In this document: positions 29,326-41,444 of the stretch, in pieces | How the letters are laid out: each line of letters starts with the position of its first letter | Numbering within the stretch: the first letter of the stretch is position 1 | Assembly (NCBI RefSeq): GCF_001039355.2 | Contig: NW_019775453.1 | Coordinates: 145,758 to 209,757 of the forward strand | Direction of reading: 5' to 3' | Length of the DNA: 64,000 bases | Source: Lingula anatina | Lineage: Eukaryota; Brachiopoda; Lingulata; Lingulida; Lingulidae | The notes under the pieces: generated by a model | The model's input: the letters and a program-made list of their open reading frames with translations, nothing else | Told to the model about the DNA's origin: nothing | Database searches by the model: none | Program-made: the position numbers and the translations under genes

Positions 29326-30753
29326 ATTTAAGCCTTGCATGCTTAGTGGGCAACAGTGTGTACCTCTTCACTCATTACCATTATGCATATACATTTTATT
29401 TACAGTCCACTTGTTACTTTATTTTTTAAGTCACCTTTTCCTTCCATGTTTTCCCTTGCCAACCTGTCCACTGTTGTATCTGTGGTTTATTGTTGATTTT
29501 CAGCTTTTACCGCCGATGTCACCTACCCAAGAACTGATGGTAGTATATTACCTACTAATCACTGGAATTCAGTTGGGCAAGGAACTTTGGTTTCATTGAA
29601 GTTTAAAACTTCTGTTTTCCATCAGCATTTGATATTTTCTTTCTGACAATTTAAATTAAATCAAGAGGACAAGCATTTATTAGCATGCTGTTTGTTCTGT
29701 TATCTTGCTTGGTTTTGGTGATAGAAATATAGATTCTTGCATGTTGTCACTAACACCTCTAAAGCTTATTGCAATCTAATATACCTTTTAACTTCCCATA
29801 CCTGTGATATTCCTCAAATCCTAGATTAATCCATTTAATGAATTTTGCAGTGCATATTTCACCTGCCTTGGAAATTAGCTGAATGTTTTGCTTTGTACAC
29901 AAGAATAACAATTTCTGGAATTTAAGTTTCATTCATTTGTACTAGAATGTTTAGAACTAGTAGTTCAAGCGAACCTCTATATTGATAATCATTTATACAA
30001 CTAAGACAATTTTTACCCTATTATCTATTTAATTTGCCTCCATCTTTTCAATGCACTACATGCAATTTAGAATCTGTTGGTCAGCTCTTTTCATCATTCA
30101 TATGAAGTGAGATCAATTCTGAATCGGTAGTTTTTTCAAATATTATATTTTTTTCTTAAATGTGTATTGATTTAATCTAATCATTTTATATGATAGACAT
30201 TTAATGAATGTGCTTAAAGTACAATTTACTCTGGGCTGCTTGATGTTCCCCCACTGCCACGTTGTCATGCCACAAGTGCACGTGACAAGAAATGTTGCTT
30301 TTGTACAAATGAAAATAATTATGATTGAATGGCTTCATGGAGGTTGTGCAAGAGCTTTTCATGTGGAGCAATGTCATGTGTATTAATATAGAAATGATTT
30401 GTAAATGTTAGTTCTGTACATTGACGAAAGGATGTAAAAAGTCTAACCCTTTCTTTCTGTCATCTTAATATTATTTGCTTCCTAAAATATGTAATACTAC
30501 ATAGGATAGATTGGTTGAAAAAAGTGTAACTCAGAAAGAAAATTAGTTCAATTTGTAGCTGCATTCAGTATGATCTCATAATAATGGTGCCAGTAGCAGT
30601 GCCTTGTTAACGTACAAAGTATTAGCATAAATGTGTGCTTACGGTAATACACATACTGGCATATAGACCAGTAAGAAGTTGTCATGTGCTGCTGTAAGTG
30701 CACAAGAAGCATGCATATATCCACAAAACCACTGCCATAATCTACACATGATG

Positions 30754-30759
30754 AATAAA
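30754..30759 (+). terminator. Polyadenylation signal, distal
   Basis: AATAAA followed by a T-rich stretch, about 2.0 kb after the stop codon; a good candidate for the distal 3' end. Confidence 0.4.
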
Positions 30760-31331
30760 GTCTTTTTGAAGTTATTTGAATGTAACTGAAACTTGAAGGA
30801 CTTTGAATTTATGAGAAAGTACGCATATCACCATCCAGTTTACAGTATGCAGTACTTAGCTGGAATAGTTATCATTGTAGGCAGCATAATTTTGCTTTAG
30901 TTTCAACTCAGTGAATAGACCAGGATGGACATGACAGTTACATGTGCACACATTTTTTATGTACATGTACATGAGGGTTGTACATGTACAGAAGTCGATA
31001 TTCTCTCTGCTGTTTTAAGTGGACACAATGAGTAGCATTTGAGCTTTGTGTAACAGAGCGCTTTTCAGCTGTAAAAGAGCGACATGGAAAAATGCATTAT
31101 TGTTATTTATTACTGGTATTAAAAAAGTTGTAAAACAATGAAGTGAAATACTGAGTTCTTGTTTTCAATGTATAGATATCGTTTCTTGGTCCCAGTTGAC
31201 ATCATTCCTGAATAAGCCTAACACCTTCACAAAAATAAATATATTTATAACACGGAATATCAAACTAATTTTATACCCAAATTAACGACTGGTCTGTAAT
31301 AACAACTTCAACAATTTTAAAATTATTTTCT

Positions 31332-31428
31332 TCCAACAAAATGTACACATGATTCAACTTTTTTTTCAAAGAAATCATTTCCAACAAAATATACACATGA
31401 TTTCATTTTTTTCTTTTTCAAAGAAACC
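31332..31428. repeat. Two-copy tandem repeat, about 48 bp unit
   Basis: The phrase TCCAACAAAATRTACACATGA followed by a T-rich tract and CAAAGAAA occurs at 31332 and again at 31380, in the convergent intergenic region. Confidence 0.6.
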
Positions 31429-31866
31429 TCCAATCTATTTACATTTTTTTGAAAATTACTTACCACATATTAGCATACATGTACAATGTAATGCAGAACA
31501 GACAAATATTTAATAACACAGTGCAACTTGAACAATCATTATGAAGCAACAGCAGCAGTCCAGTAATCAAAGTAACTCACAGGCACCTGCATGCTTTATC
31601 AGAAGGTGCACTTTTCAACTTGCACAGATTTGTACAAATGAGATTACTCTAAGGACTCCCGTATTATAGGGATATTCCTCAAACCTAATATTATCCCTGC
31701 TTACAAACAAGTAACTATCATATTTACAATTGTAACTGTCATAGACAGAAATCTCAGTATGGTCCATTTAGTATTTCAGCCTCACATACTGTCACATTTT
31801 TACAACCAAAAATGCTTTAAGTAATGCTATTTGTCAAGTCTCTTTACGTTAATGTTATTTTTTCCA

Positions 31867-34273
31867 TCACTCGTCAAATGGTCTTTGAATGACGTGGATG
31901 AAGTATGCAGGTGTGTCTTCAGGGTCATATTCTCTAAAATCTCCAAACACTTGATGTTCAGCTTTTTCACCAAATGCCTCCTTCAGAAGACCAGTAAAGG
32001 CCTTCAAACGATGGGGATAGTATGACAGACGGAAATGGGTCTGAAATCTGAAAATAAAATTCAAAGGATGATGATCAAATCATTCCAATTTATATTATTT
32101 TCAAGAATCACAACTTTTAACTTGATTTCATTTAAAGGAATTTAAAGATAAGCCAAAGAAAGTTGGTTGAAAATTTAGAGACTGTTCATGTGGTTATCAC
32201 ACTGATATTAAATGGATGAAGAACATCTACAATTTCTTGTTATCACAAACCACCACAATTTGAATGCCCCATTCATATATGTGCTATAAGAGTTCAAGAC
32301 TTGGTCTTTTTCAATGCTTGATTTGAGTTGCGTGAACTGTTGTAAATCTTCTATTAATACTTCCAATATAAATGTATTGTTGAACAGAGGCAATTACTTG
32401 TAGTAGTACTTACAAGTAAAATGCAACTTTTAAGAGGTTTACACATCAAGTGTTATATCTTAGCAATACAGCTGGTACATCTTGATGATGACATGTTTTG
32501 AGAGATTCTACTATGTATTTATGCTACAGGGGACTTGACTCTTATTCACAAGTGCTCCACTACTTTGCGTCCTGCATTTCAGGTGGAAGTTGGTTAATCG
32601 TCTGTGTCCAGCAGGGAGTGTCTTATGAAAAACCCAGGCTCTTGTTAAGTTGTCAAACTCTCAAGACATATAACCAGTGCAGTTGTACTGCTAATGTGCT
32701 TTGCTAAGATACAAAGCTTGGTGTGAAAAAGCCCAATTACATGTTTAAGGATATTTGAACAGAAATAAGTCCAGAACTCAAAAAAGATTACACTTCAAAT
32801 GTTCAGCCGTGTGATAGTATACTCACTCTTTATCTGGATTATCTTTGGTAAGGGAAGACACATCCATGAAGTAGTCTAGAGTCACCATTTTAGGTTTTCC
32901 ATTCACATACAAGTTTGAAGTCTTTATGTCTTTGATGTAGTCACTCTTTAAAACAGATGATATAGAAAAAATAAATGATAATTTTTCAAATGAAAGCACT
33001 AAAGAAGGACATTACCTCTACCAGGAACAATACATTATCTCACTCACTCACTCACTCACATACGCACACACTATCTAAAAAGTAAATGGTACAGTAAAGC
33101 AAGACCAGTTAACACAAAAATACCCATTTTCGTACATTGGGAAAAAATATTTTTATAAAATAAATTAAAAAGAGGTCATCCATCCTTCTGCTTACATTGT
33201 AGTAGATATTCTTGGCTGGGGCAGAGCCTGTGTCCAAGATGGCATCATAGTTACGATGGTCTATGATCAAAATCCCTCCAGGCTTGACCATCCGGTAGAA
33301 ATTGGAGAAAGCAATTCTGTGTTCTCTCTGCTCCTCGCTAAAGTCTGGTAAATGAGCAAACGAGTTTCCTAGACAAATCACTGTATCAAAACCTCCCTCT
33401 GGATGTGGAATTTCCTCAAAATCCTCGGCTAGAGTCAACCAGTTTGCTTCTTCCACCACTGTAAATTGTCAGAATTATCAGATTAACACTGGAGAGAACT
33501 TTAAAAGGATTCAGCATTTCTTTTATTTTAATCCTGCCCTGGACACCAATTTATATGCATACATGGAAATGAATCATGACCCCACCCCTGGTGTCTCCTC
33601 ACCTTGGTTGATAAGCAGTTTAGCTATGTACACGGTTACTTACTGTCAAAATCTAGGATCATTTCGCAATCAAAGGGCAGGTAATGTTCAATACTACTGG
33701 TCAGATCCGCTTAAAACTAGATGGACAACCCTTGCTAGCACACAAAACCTTATCTGTCATTTAAGTCCTGACAGATAAGAATGATATATAAGAATGGTCA
33801 AAGAAATGCTTACAGAAGACCAAGAAAGTCACACAATACCATAATCTTACCCCAAGAAATCACACAATATTATAATCATACCCCAATTATCAAATGCCTC
33901 TTCCTTGCGTCTGTTCCACCTTTCCTTCAGAGCAAACTTCAACATCTTATCACTGGCATCAACACTGGTGACTTTGAAGCCTTCTTCCAGGAGGAGGATT
34001 GAGTCGACTCTAGTAGTGGGAATAATGAAGAAATATAGAACAAAAAATAATTGGGACTCACGCAGAGGCAGATACAGAGACATTTTCTGACAGTCTTCCA
34101 AATTCTTTGTTGATCTAGCCTCCATTTTTGACCGTCTTCAGACAGAAAAAAATTAGATACCCATCAATAAAAACTAGAAAATCTGAGCATTTCCAGAAGA
34201 CCCAAAAGACGGCCTAAATCCACCCTTGCTCATGCATGGAAGGTAGACCCATTTTCTTTGACAACTATAAATG

Positions 34274-34310
<37 letters not shown>

Positions 34311-35028
34311 GCATCATGCTTAATTTAACAACCATTGCACCACAAATTGACTGTATATGCCATGAAATAAATCCGTTTGTTGTGCCTATCCTTTAAAAAT
34401 GACTCAGCTTTTTTTGCTCCTTCTATTATGCATATTTAATGTTTAGATCCTATTCTGATGCAATCTACGTGGATAGATCAAATATGGTCCATGCATATGG
34501 TTATGAGAAACAGCAATTCAGCTACAAACCATACAAATTCACAAAATTCTCACAAAAAATGAATTCCCACTTTCAATCACTGAGCACATTTGCAAACTTA
34601 TTTTATATCACTAACTACTAGGACACATTTGAATGATCGTAGTGTTGGTATAAAACACTCACAGAATTTTAAAAATAGAAATAACCTGGGGAAAGCCCCT
34701 CTCTGCAATCAAATAAAAATGAACAGACTTGAGCGTGCATTTTATTTCTGGGAATTGCTTATTGATAAACAAGGTTTCACTTATTAGATGAATCACGTGT
34801 GTACAATTCACATCTCTCTTACCCGGTTCCACAAGCAACATCAAGCACCGAGCTGCAACCTTTTTTTCTCAACAGGTTGCATAACCACTCGCTGTACTGC
34901 GACGTTCTTTGTTGTTTACAGCCGATGTACAACTGCCAAACCCTGGCCGCTTTCCCGTCAGCATACTGGTCAGACAGACCCTCAGCGGGCACTCCGAGAG
35001 AACGAGTACGGTAAATACTATCAACCAT
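31867..35028 (-). CDS. GNMT: Glycine N-methyltransferase, five exons, complete
   Basis: Transfers methyl from S-adenosylmethionine to glycine, giving sarcosine and S-adenosylhomocysteine; a cytosolic tetramer that regulates the SAM/SAH ratio. Exons on the minus strand: 34823-35028, 33882-34009, 33196-33458, 32827-32945, 31867-32047; all junction phases agree and give 298 residues against about 295 in vertebrates. The start ATG at 35028 opens [18 protein letters not shown], a hallmark GNMT N-terminus, followed by [19 protein letters not shown]-binding motif I is LDVACGTG, split by intron 1; then [29 protein letters not shown], and IDHRNYD. The C-terminus has [10 protein letters not shown] and ends with [12 protein letters not shown]. 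The 3' end converges on the RhoGEF gene. Exon 1 recurs at 36314-36519. Confidence 0.95.
33040..33074. repeat. CTCA-type microsatellite
   Basis: Run of CTCA units followed by CA-rich bases within intron 3 of GNMT. Confidence 0.7.
34276..34305. repeat. Poly-T tract
   Basis: About 30 uninterrupted T residues in GNMT intron 1. Confidence 0.85.
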
Positions 35029-36028
35029 TTTGTTGATGATTTCTGCAGTGACAGACTTCTCTGCTACACGTTTACTCGAACAGAATCTACTTTCTGACTG
35101 AGCCCGCTTGATCAGAGGTGTTTTTGTTATTGTTCGTCACCGCAACTGCATTGCACTGGCTAGGACCACCCCCAGCCAGTGAGAAGTAAGCACATAACTG
35201 TTGTTGACAATTTTGGGGGTTTATTTTGGGCGTTCCGCATGTCGACAAATGTATATTGAAAAATCGAACGCCTTTGGTTGTCACAATGATTTTCGCATGT
35301 TTTACTAATTGTGCATTAAATATAAAGCGCCTTCATGGGAGTAATCCCACCTTGATCGATGTTAAATTTCAACGGTGGATCCAGATTTTTTTAGGGAGGA
35401 ATACAAGGATAAACATTTTTGGTCTGGGTTTTGCTGATATTATAATAAAACTTTTGATGGGGCTTATAATATGTACAGCAGATTTATGGAAAATCGCTTA
35501 ATTATTCCTGTCTCTTTTTTCTGTTTTATTTATTTATTTGTTTGTTTGTTTGTTTGTTTGTTTGTTTGTTTGTTTGTTTGTTTGTTTGAAGGGGGGATCT
35601 GAAAAATAGAACACCCCCCTCCTTCCTCATATCCACCATTGTTAATACAAGTCAGACTGAATAGAAAGTGTGTGGTGTTTTATTTTTAATATGTGCTATA
35701 AGCGACATTCGGATTTTTCCGTTTGAGCCTAATTGGCCACGTTTCAACTTGACACAAGCCGACCTGGCCGACGTACTATACCGGATCCGGACGGCGTCAA
35801 CATTGTCCTCGGTTGCAGGTTGTGTGCAGGTTGTATGCAGTCAGCTACGTGGTATTATGTAAACACAGTTGGTGAATACGACATACTTGCTACCACTGAC
35901 TCTCAGTATATGGGTCCATTTAACAGTTATTTATTTTCTTTGAAAAAAGTGAGCGGAAGATTTGTTTGGCCAAGTCTATTACTGTATGTCCAAGGCCAAG
36001 TGGAACTTTACATCAGTCTACCAACTTA
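34541..36028. repeat. Direct repeat copy 1 (~1.49 kb) including GNMT exon 1
   Basis: Nearly identical to 36030-37491 with an offset of 1491 bases at the GNMT start codon. Differences are scattered substitutions, small indels and a different number of TTTG units. It covers the end of GNMT intron 1, exon 1 and about 1 kb upstream of it. Confidence 0.9.
35536..35588. repeat. TTTG microsatellite, copy 1
   Basis: Run of about 13 TTTG units upstream of GNMT exon 1. Confidence 0.85.
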
Positions 36029-36029
36029 N
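36029..36029. other. Undetermined base (N) at repeat junction
   Basis: Single N exactly where copy 1 of the 1.49-kb repeat ends and copy 2 starts; most likely a scaffold or contig join. Confidence 0.8.
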
Positions 36030-36313
36030 AAAATTCTCGCAAAAAATGAATTCCCACTTTCAATTACTGAGCACATTTGCAAACTTATTCATTTTATATC
36101 ACTAACTACTAGGACACATTTGAATGATCGTAGTGTTGGTATAAAACACTCACAGAATTTTAAAAATAGAAATAACCTGGGGAAAGCCCCTCTCTGCAAT
36201 CAAATAAAAATTAACAGACTTGAGCGTGCATTTTATTTCTGGGAATTGCTTATTGATAAACAAGGTTTCACTTATTAGATGCATCACGTGTGTACAATTC
36301 ACATCTCTCTTAC

Positions 36314-36519
36314 CCGGTTCCACAAGCAACATCAAGCACCGAGCTGCAACCTTTTTTTCTCAACAGGTTGCATAACCACTCGCTGTACTGCGACGTTCTT
36401 TGTTGTTTACAGCCGATGTACAACTGCCAAACCCTGGCCGCTTTCCCGTCAGCATACTGGTCAGACAGACCCTCAGCAGGCACTCCGAGAGAACGAGTAC
36501 GGTAAATACTATCAACCAT
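36314..36519 (-). pseudogene. GNMT: Duplicate of GNMT exon 1 (orphan exon or assembly duplicate)
   Basis: Encodes the same 69-codon N-terminal segment as 34823-35028, with intact ATG at 36519 and the same donor. No second set of exons 2-5 follows. In a real tandem duplication it would be an alternative first exon able to splice to exon 2 at 34009; the flanking N bases make a false duplication of one locus more likely. Counted here as an extra copy, not a second gene. Confidence 0.75.
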
Positions 36520-37027
36520 TTTGTAGATAATTTCTGCAGTGACAGACTTCTCTGCTACACGTTTACTCGAACAGAATCTACTTTCTGACTGAGCCCGCTT
36601 GATCAGAGGTGTTTTTGTTATTGTTCGTCACCGCAACTGCATTGCACTGGCTAGGACCACCCCCAGCCAGTGAGAAGTAAGCACATAACTGTTGTTGACA
36701 ATTTTGGGGGTTTATTTTGGGCGTTCCGCATGTCGACAAATGTATATTGAAAAATCCAACACCTTTGATTGTCACAATGATTTTCGCATGTTTTACTAAT
36801 TGTGCATTAAATATGTATAAAGCGCCTTCATGGAAGTAATCCCACCTTGATCGATGTTAAATTTCAACGGTGGATCCAGATTTTTTTAAGGAGGAATACA
36901 AGGATAAACATTTTTGGTCTGGGTTTTGCTGATATTATACTAAAACTTTTGATGGGGCTTATAATATGTACAGCAGATTTATGGAAAATCGCTTAATTAT
37001 TCCTGTCTCTTTTTTTCTGTTTTATTT

Positions 37028-37076
37028 ATTTGTTTGTTTGTTTGTTTGTTTGTTTGTTTGTTTGTTTGTTTGTTTG
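37028..37076. repeat. TTTG microsatellite, copy 2
   Basis: About 12 TTTG units, shorter than the matching array in copy 1. Confidence 0.85.
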
Positions 37077-37491
37077 AAGGGGGGATCTGAAAAATAGAAC
37101 ACCCCCTCCTTCCTCATTTCCACCATTGTTAATACAAGTCAGACTGAAAAGAAAGTGCGTGGTGTTTTATTTTTAATATGTGCTATAAGCGACATTCGGA
37201 TTTTTCCGTTTGAGCCTAATTGGCCACGTTTCAACTTGACACAAGCCGACCTGGCCGACGTACTATACCGGATCCGGACGGCGTCAACATTGTCCTCGGT
37301 TGCAGGTTGTGTGCAGGTTGTATGCAGTCAGCTACGTGGTATTATGTAAACACAGTTGGTGAATACGACATACTTGCTACCACTGACTCTCAGTATATGG
37401 GTCCATTTAACAGTTATTTATTTTCTTTGAAAAAAGTGAGCGGAAGATTTGTTTGGCCAAGTCTATTACTGTATGTCCAAGGCCAAGTGTA

Positions 37492-37492
37492 N
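37492..37492. other. Undetermined base (N) ending repeat copy 2
   Basis: Single N where similarity to copy 1 stops; unrelated sequence leading to the Rho gene follows. Confidence 0.8.
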
Positions 37493-37663
37493 TAGCCCCG
37501 AAAGTTCTGAACTGTACAAAATGTCTACATCTCAGTTCTGTTTGCATCTATTTAACAAACAGATGTCATCAGTCAAGAAAACTATACTGACGAATTTCCC
37601 AATAATGTTTAGGAATGACTAGAAAATCAAGAAAAGTACACCTTATTTGAAGTTGATGCCACT

Positions 37664-38952
37664 TTACCAACACACTAACGCTTTTTTAAACTTTCTTTTT
37701 AAACTTTTTGTTTTTTCTGGTTTTGGATTCAAAACAGTCAGAATTGCTTGGTCAAAAACTGCTTTGAGTCCGCGCTGAGTGAGCGCTGAGCATTCTAAAT
37801 AAAGTTCAGCTCCTATTTTCTTCGCCATTTTTTCTCCTTGCGCAAAAGTAACTGGACGCTGCTTGTCTTTTTGCAATTTGTTATTGGTATTCAAGTCGTC
37901 ACGCAAATCGACTTGGGTCCCTACGAGAATAAATCGTGTGTTTGGCATGTGTTGTCGCAGTTCGGGTACCCATTTTTCTTCAACATTGGTCAGAGAAGTA
38001 GGATTGACTACCGAGAAACAGACCAGGAATACGTCGGAGCTGGGATACGCAAGGACTCGCAACCTGTCGTAGTCTTCCTGGAATGTCAGAGAAAATACGT
38101 GTCCACGTTTAATTGACGTTTAGAAAGTACCTCGTCTTAAAAATAGAAACTGAAAATGCTTAAGCTGGTATTATTTTGCTCACTATTAGTTACATGCATA
38201 CAGTATATTCGCACTTGTGGTTTATTGTATGATTCACGGCAAAAACTTAAATATCTTTTAATCAATAGACCAATTAACCGTGCAATAGATTTCAAACTAA
38301 AACTTACTTAAAAGATAACGACCTGAGGTCATTATAAACACTCATCTTTTTAAAGTATGGCTATGTTATTTGCATGATACGGGGTAGAGATCGGGGAAAT
38401 ATCAGAGAAACATCTTACCTGTCCGGCTGTGTCGAATAAACCTAATATATATGGTGTCCCTCTGATTTCAATATTCACTGAAAAGAAAAAAGAGATGTTC
38501 ACAACTCTTTATCAAACACCCATGATTTGAAACTTCCAGTGTTTGTGAAATGTAAAGAAAAAACGTAAGCAATCTCAATTTGTAATCAGTCAAACTAACT
38601 GCCTGTATTCAATGTCAAATATACTGTAGCCTAAATCAAATAAGTCCGGATTTAAGTACATTTCGCGCAACTTTATTCTTATATCGACATTTCTGCTGAC
38701 GATCAATTTAGGCAATAGGCTCTACTATCTAAAATATATGTGCACGTGACTATTAAAGACTCAGACACAATAAGTAGGATTTGAAGTCTTACCTGCATAA
38801 TTATCAAAAACAGTGGGGACGTGATCTTGTGGAAATTTATTGGTGGCATAACTGACAAGCATGCATGTTTTTCCTACTGCACCATCTCCGACGACAACAC
38901 ATTTAATATAGTTGTTGACTGAAAATTCTGTCATTGTTAACTCGTATTTCAC
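37664..38952 (-). CDS. Cdc42-like Rho GTPase 1, no CaaX box
   Basis: Small GTPase of the Rho family, closest in appearance to Cdc42. Exons on the minus strand: 38793-38952, 38419-38477, 37664-38077. Start at 38952 or, more Cdc42-like, at 38934 (204 residues, [15 protein letters not shown]). G1 is GDGAVGKT; the effector loop [10 protein letters not shown] keeps Thr35, with His at the Tyr32 site; G3 is [12 protein letters not shown] with Gln61; G4 is TQVDL; the Rho insert is present; G5 is ECSALT. The C-terminus is strongly basic ([16 protein letters not shown]) but Cys is second from the end, so it has no CaaX prenylation motif. Intron 1 falls after codon Ala of NYA in phase 1 and intron 2 after DTAGQ in phase 0, the same as in its two neighbours. 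First of three tandem Rho genes. Confidence 0.9.
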
Positions 38953-39130
38953 TGACGAACCTCCTCCTTTGGGAATATTGCTGTCTTCAATTCTCTTTTC
39001 TCATGAAATCAAACCAGTTGTGGTGCTTATGTGTTCATAATGTGTTTAATTCGACCAGTCATTTATATAGAAAATCTTGAAATTGTTATTTTTAGAACAA
39101 ATCCGCCATATAGTATTGTTTCATATATTT

Positions 39131-39138
39131 TATTTATA
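39131..39138 (-). promoter_or_regulatory. TATA box candidate for Rho GTPase gene 1
   Basis: TATAAATA on the minus strand about 180 bases upstream of the start codon, leaving a 5' untranslated region of roughly 150 bases. Confidence 0.35.
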
Positions 39139-39247
39139 GTAAAACGTGGTGTGGTTATTTTTAGCAACTCGCAAGCCTTAGTAATTGTTCACGTGATCAA
39201 ATTGTCCAATCACAACACGATTCTATTTTTAACACACATGTGACTGG

Positions 39248-39301
39248 TATATAAGTAGGACTCGTATAGTTATGATTGAGCGGTGCTACAATTATTGCAA
39301 G
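39248..39301 (+). promoter_or_regulatory. Plus-strand TATA box followed by an exon-like segment and donor site
   Basis: TATATAAG at 39248-39255, then about 45 bases ending in GCAAG followed by the perfect donor GTAAGT at 39302. It looks like a TATA promoter with a short non-coding first exon. It might serve the plus-strand gene starting at 49902, whose first coding exon has an acceptor just before the ATG, but the distance is over 10 kb. Confidence 0.25.
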
Positions 39302-40424
39302 GTAAGTTATCAATATTTTTGTTATCAGTATCAATGTGTGCAAACGCATATGAATTACTTTTAAAACTACCCTGCTTTGGATGCAGAAAATGCAGAAGGG
39401 ATCAATTTATTGGAATATTATTGCTAATTTGTCTTAAGTTAAAAAAAGGAAATAGGTAGCCTATATAAACTAAAGTAAATATTTTCTTTTAAAAACATGG
39501 ATTTGAAATGATGATATAGGTGCCTACTATTTTTTAATGCTAACTATTACGTTAATCAATTTAATGTCAGTAGCACATGGTAAGACATCTACGATCTAAG
39601 CGTCTAATAGACAACGTTATTTTATCTTTAAGGGTTATATTCACTTTATTTTCCATTTTAAATTCTTACATATGATTGAATATACAGCATCAGATTAAGT
39701 TGCATTTCCTGAAATAACGTACCAAAAAAGCAATTAATGTAGTAAAATATCGGTAAATATAATTAAAGTCTTTTAAGAAAAAGAAATAATGATAAACTGT
39801 GGCTTCGGTTACCTAGACAAAATATCTTATCGGTTTACTAAATATTATGTGTAATGGTGTTGATAATTGATTGACTATTTGATCAACACAGAATTGATGT
39901 TATTTTCTATTGTAAAATGCAAATATATGTTTTGAAATTTGAGGTGATATTCCCAATCACAGCGGTCGTGTTTCTCCTGATTGCTGCGAACAAACCAGCA
40001 TTCGTAATTGCCAGTAATTATCAGTTAGTTGAGGGTTAATTATTGATGAAAGTAAACTGGGGTCAGATAAAATTTTCAGCCAAACAGTACAAAACAATCC
40101 ACATTGTGTAATGTAATATAAGCAAACAGAAATAAATTATTTCCCTCAAAAAGGACTGCCATCACCCTGGCGGAGCAAGTATATCAGAAAGGATTAATAA
40201 GAATAATTTTTCCCTCTTCCAGGTGAAAAATGTCAGAAAAACTTGCAACATTTTAAAGTTTTTGAAACATGAATCTGCTCATTAGATTGAACTTGACTCC
40301 TTCCGAATGGATTGTCCTTATTTATGAAGTAATAAGTTACAGTCAATGAAAATAAACAGACAAAATAAAAGCTCATTGCTACAGTTGAGACATGTCACAA
40401 TCAGGTTTTGATAGCACTGTGTCA

Positions 40425-40968
40425 TTACCAAAAGCGGGTGCGAACACTGTCAAAGCCGCTTCGCACATTGCCTGCCAGCTCAGAGAAGCGGTTTTTCAAG
40501 GAAGGAAGTCGAAAAGAACGAATTCTCCTCAGGAAGTGATGTCCGCGTTCCTCGATGTCATCATCTTTACAACAACCAGTAACAATGGCTTCGTCGAAAA
40601 CGTTTTTGATGCCCGTTTGTCGAAAAGCTGAACATTCGATATATTTCTGAGCTCCAACTTTTTTGGCGATATTTTTTCCAACGCTGCTTGATATTGGCTT
40701 TTGATTTTTCTTCTGCAATTTTCTGAGGGTTTTGCTATCCTCTCGTAAATCCACCTGAGTTCCGACTAAAATAAATGGTGTTCCGGGCATGTACTGCTTC
40801 AGTTCTTTTACCCACTTAAGTTCTATGTTTTGGGCTGACTCTGGTTTAACAACAGAGAAGCACACCAAGAACACGTCAGTGTTGTGGTAGGTCAGCCGTC
40901 TGATGCGATCATATTCTTCCTAATTAATGATAAAAAACGTGAAAGTTTGTATTTCCTTAATCCCCCCT

Positions 40969-41014
<46 letters not shown>

Positions 41015-41444
41015 AGCAAGCAGGTAAAAGATATTACACCGTTAATAACTGATAAATATAAGATACTGAATATTTAAAGCCTATCAATAATCGTTGGAGT
41101 AGTTATCTCACCTGTCCCGCGGAATCAAACAAGCTCAGTTTAAATGGGCCAGCACGTCCTTTTATCTCCACATTTACTGTAAAAAAAAATTAAACGGAAT
41201 TATTTAAATACTTCAACGTATTATTTACCTTTAGTAAAGGACTTTTTCATTCTTTTTAACTTTGAAAAAGAAATATTAAATCGTAATATATATGGTAAGG
41301 AATTAAATGATTACCTGCATAACTGTCAAAAATTGTAGGTACGTAATCCGTGGGAAACGAGCCTGTACTGTAGGTGACCAACAGGGATGTTTTCCCCACG
41401 GCGCCGTCCCCGACCACCGTACACTTAATACAGTTACTGGACAT
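40425..41444 (-). CDS. Rho-family GTPase 2, with extended non-CaaX C-terminus
   Basis: Exons on the minus strand: 41315-41444, 41112-41176, 40425-40919; 229 residues. G1 GDGAVGKT, effector loop [11 protein letters not shown] with Thr35, G3 DSAGQEEYDRIR with Gln61 (Ser replaces the usual Thr of DTAGQ), G4 TQVDL, G5 ECSAFR. Exon 2 has two extra codons compared with the neighbours ([13 protein letters not shown]). After the G domain there is a CC pair ([12 protein letters not shown]) and a 35-residue basic amphipathic segment ending VRTRFW, with no CaaX box. Membrane binding may use palmitoylation of the CC pair or the amphipathic helix; that is inference. Same intron positions and phases as genes 1 and 3, so the three arose by tandem duplication. 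Confidence 0.88.
40972..41011. repeat. CT microsatellite
   Basis: Twenty CT dinucleotides in intron 2 of Rho gene 2. Confidence 0.9.

Larger units (their letters stand above)
28715..30780 (+). other. Probable 3' untranslated region of the PLEKHG-like gene
   Basis: AT-rich sequence following the TGA at 28712-28714. It contains candidate polyadenylation signals AATAAA at 29320-29325 and 30754-30759. The true end is not determinable here. From about 30780 to 31866 lies convergent intergenic DNA shared with the 3' end of the minus-strand methyltransferase gene. Confidence 0.45.
36030..37491. repeat. Direct repeat copy 2 (~1.46 kb) including a second GNMT exon 1
   Basis: Mirror of 34541-36028 in direct orientation. 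It ends at the second N (37492). Divergence is low and resembles allelic variation. Confidence 0.9.
38953..40424. other. Intergenic region between Rho genes 1 and 2
   Basis: Holds the probable promoter of Rho gene 1 (minus-strand TATA at 39131-39138) and a plus-strand TATA with an exon-like stretch at 39248-39301. The rest is AT-rich and shows nothing else. Confidence 0.45.

Noticed and set aside
35733-36278. 181-codon plus-strand open frame crossing the N at 36029
   Set aside because: It runs through the assembly join, is repeated in copy 2 where it ends at the other N, lacks any domain, and lies on the promoter side of GNMT.
36030-37491. A second functional GNMT gene
   Set aside because: Only exon 1 is repeated and the copy is bounded by undetermined bases; exons 2-5 occur once.
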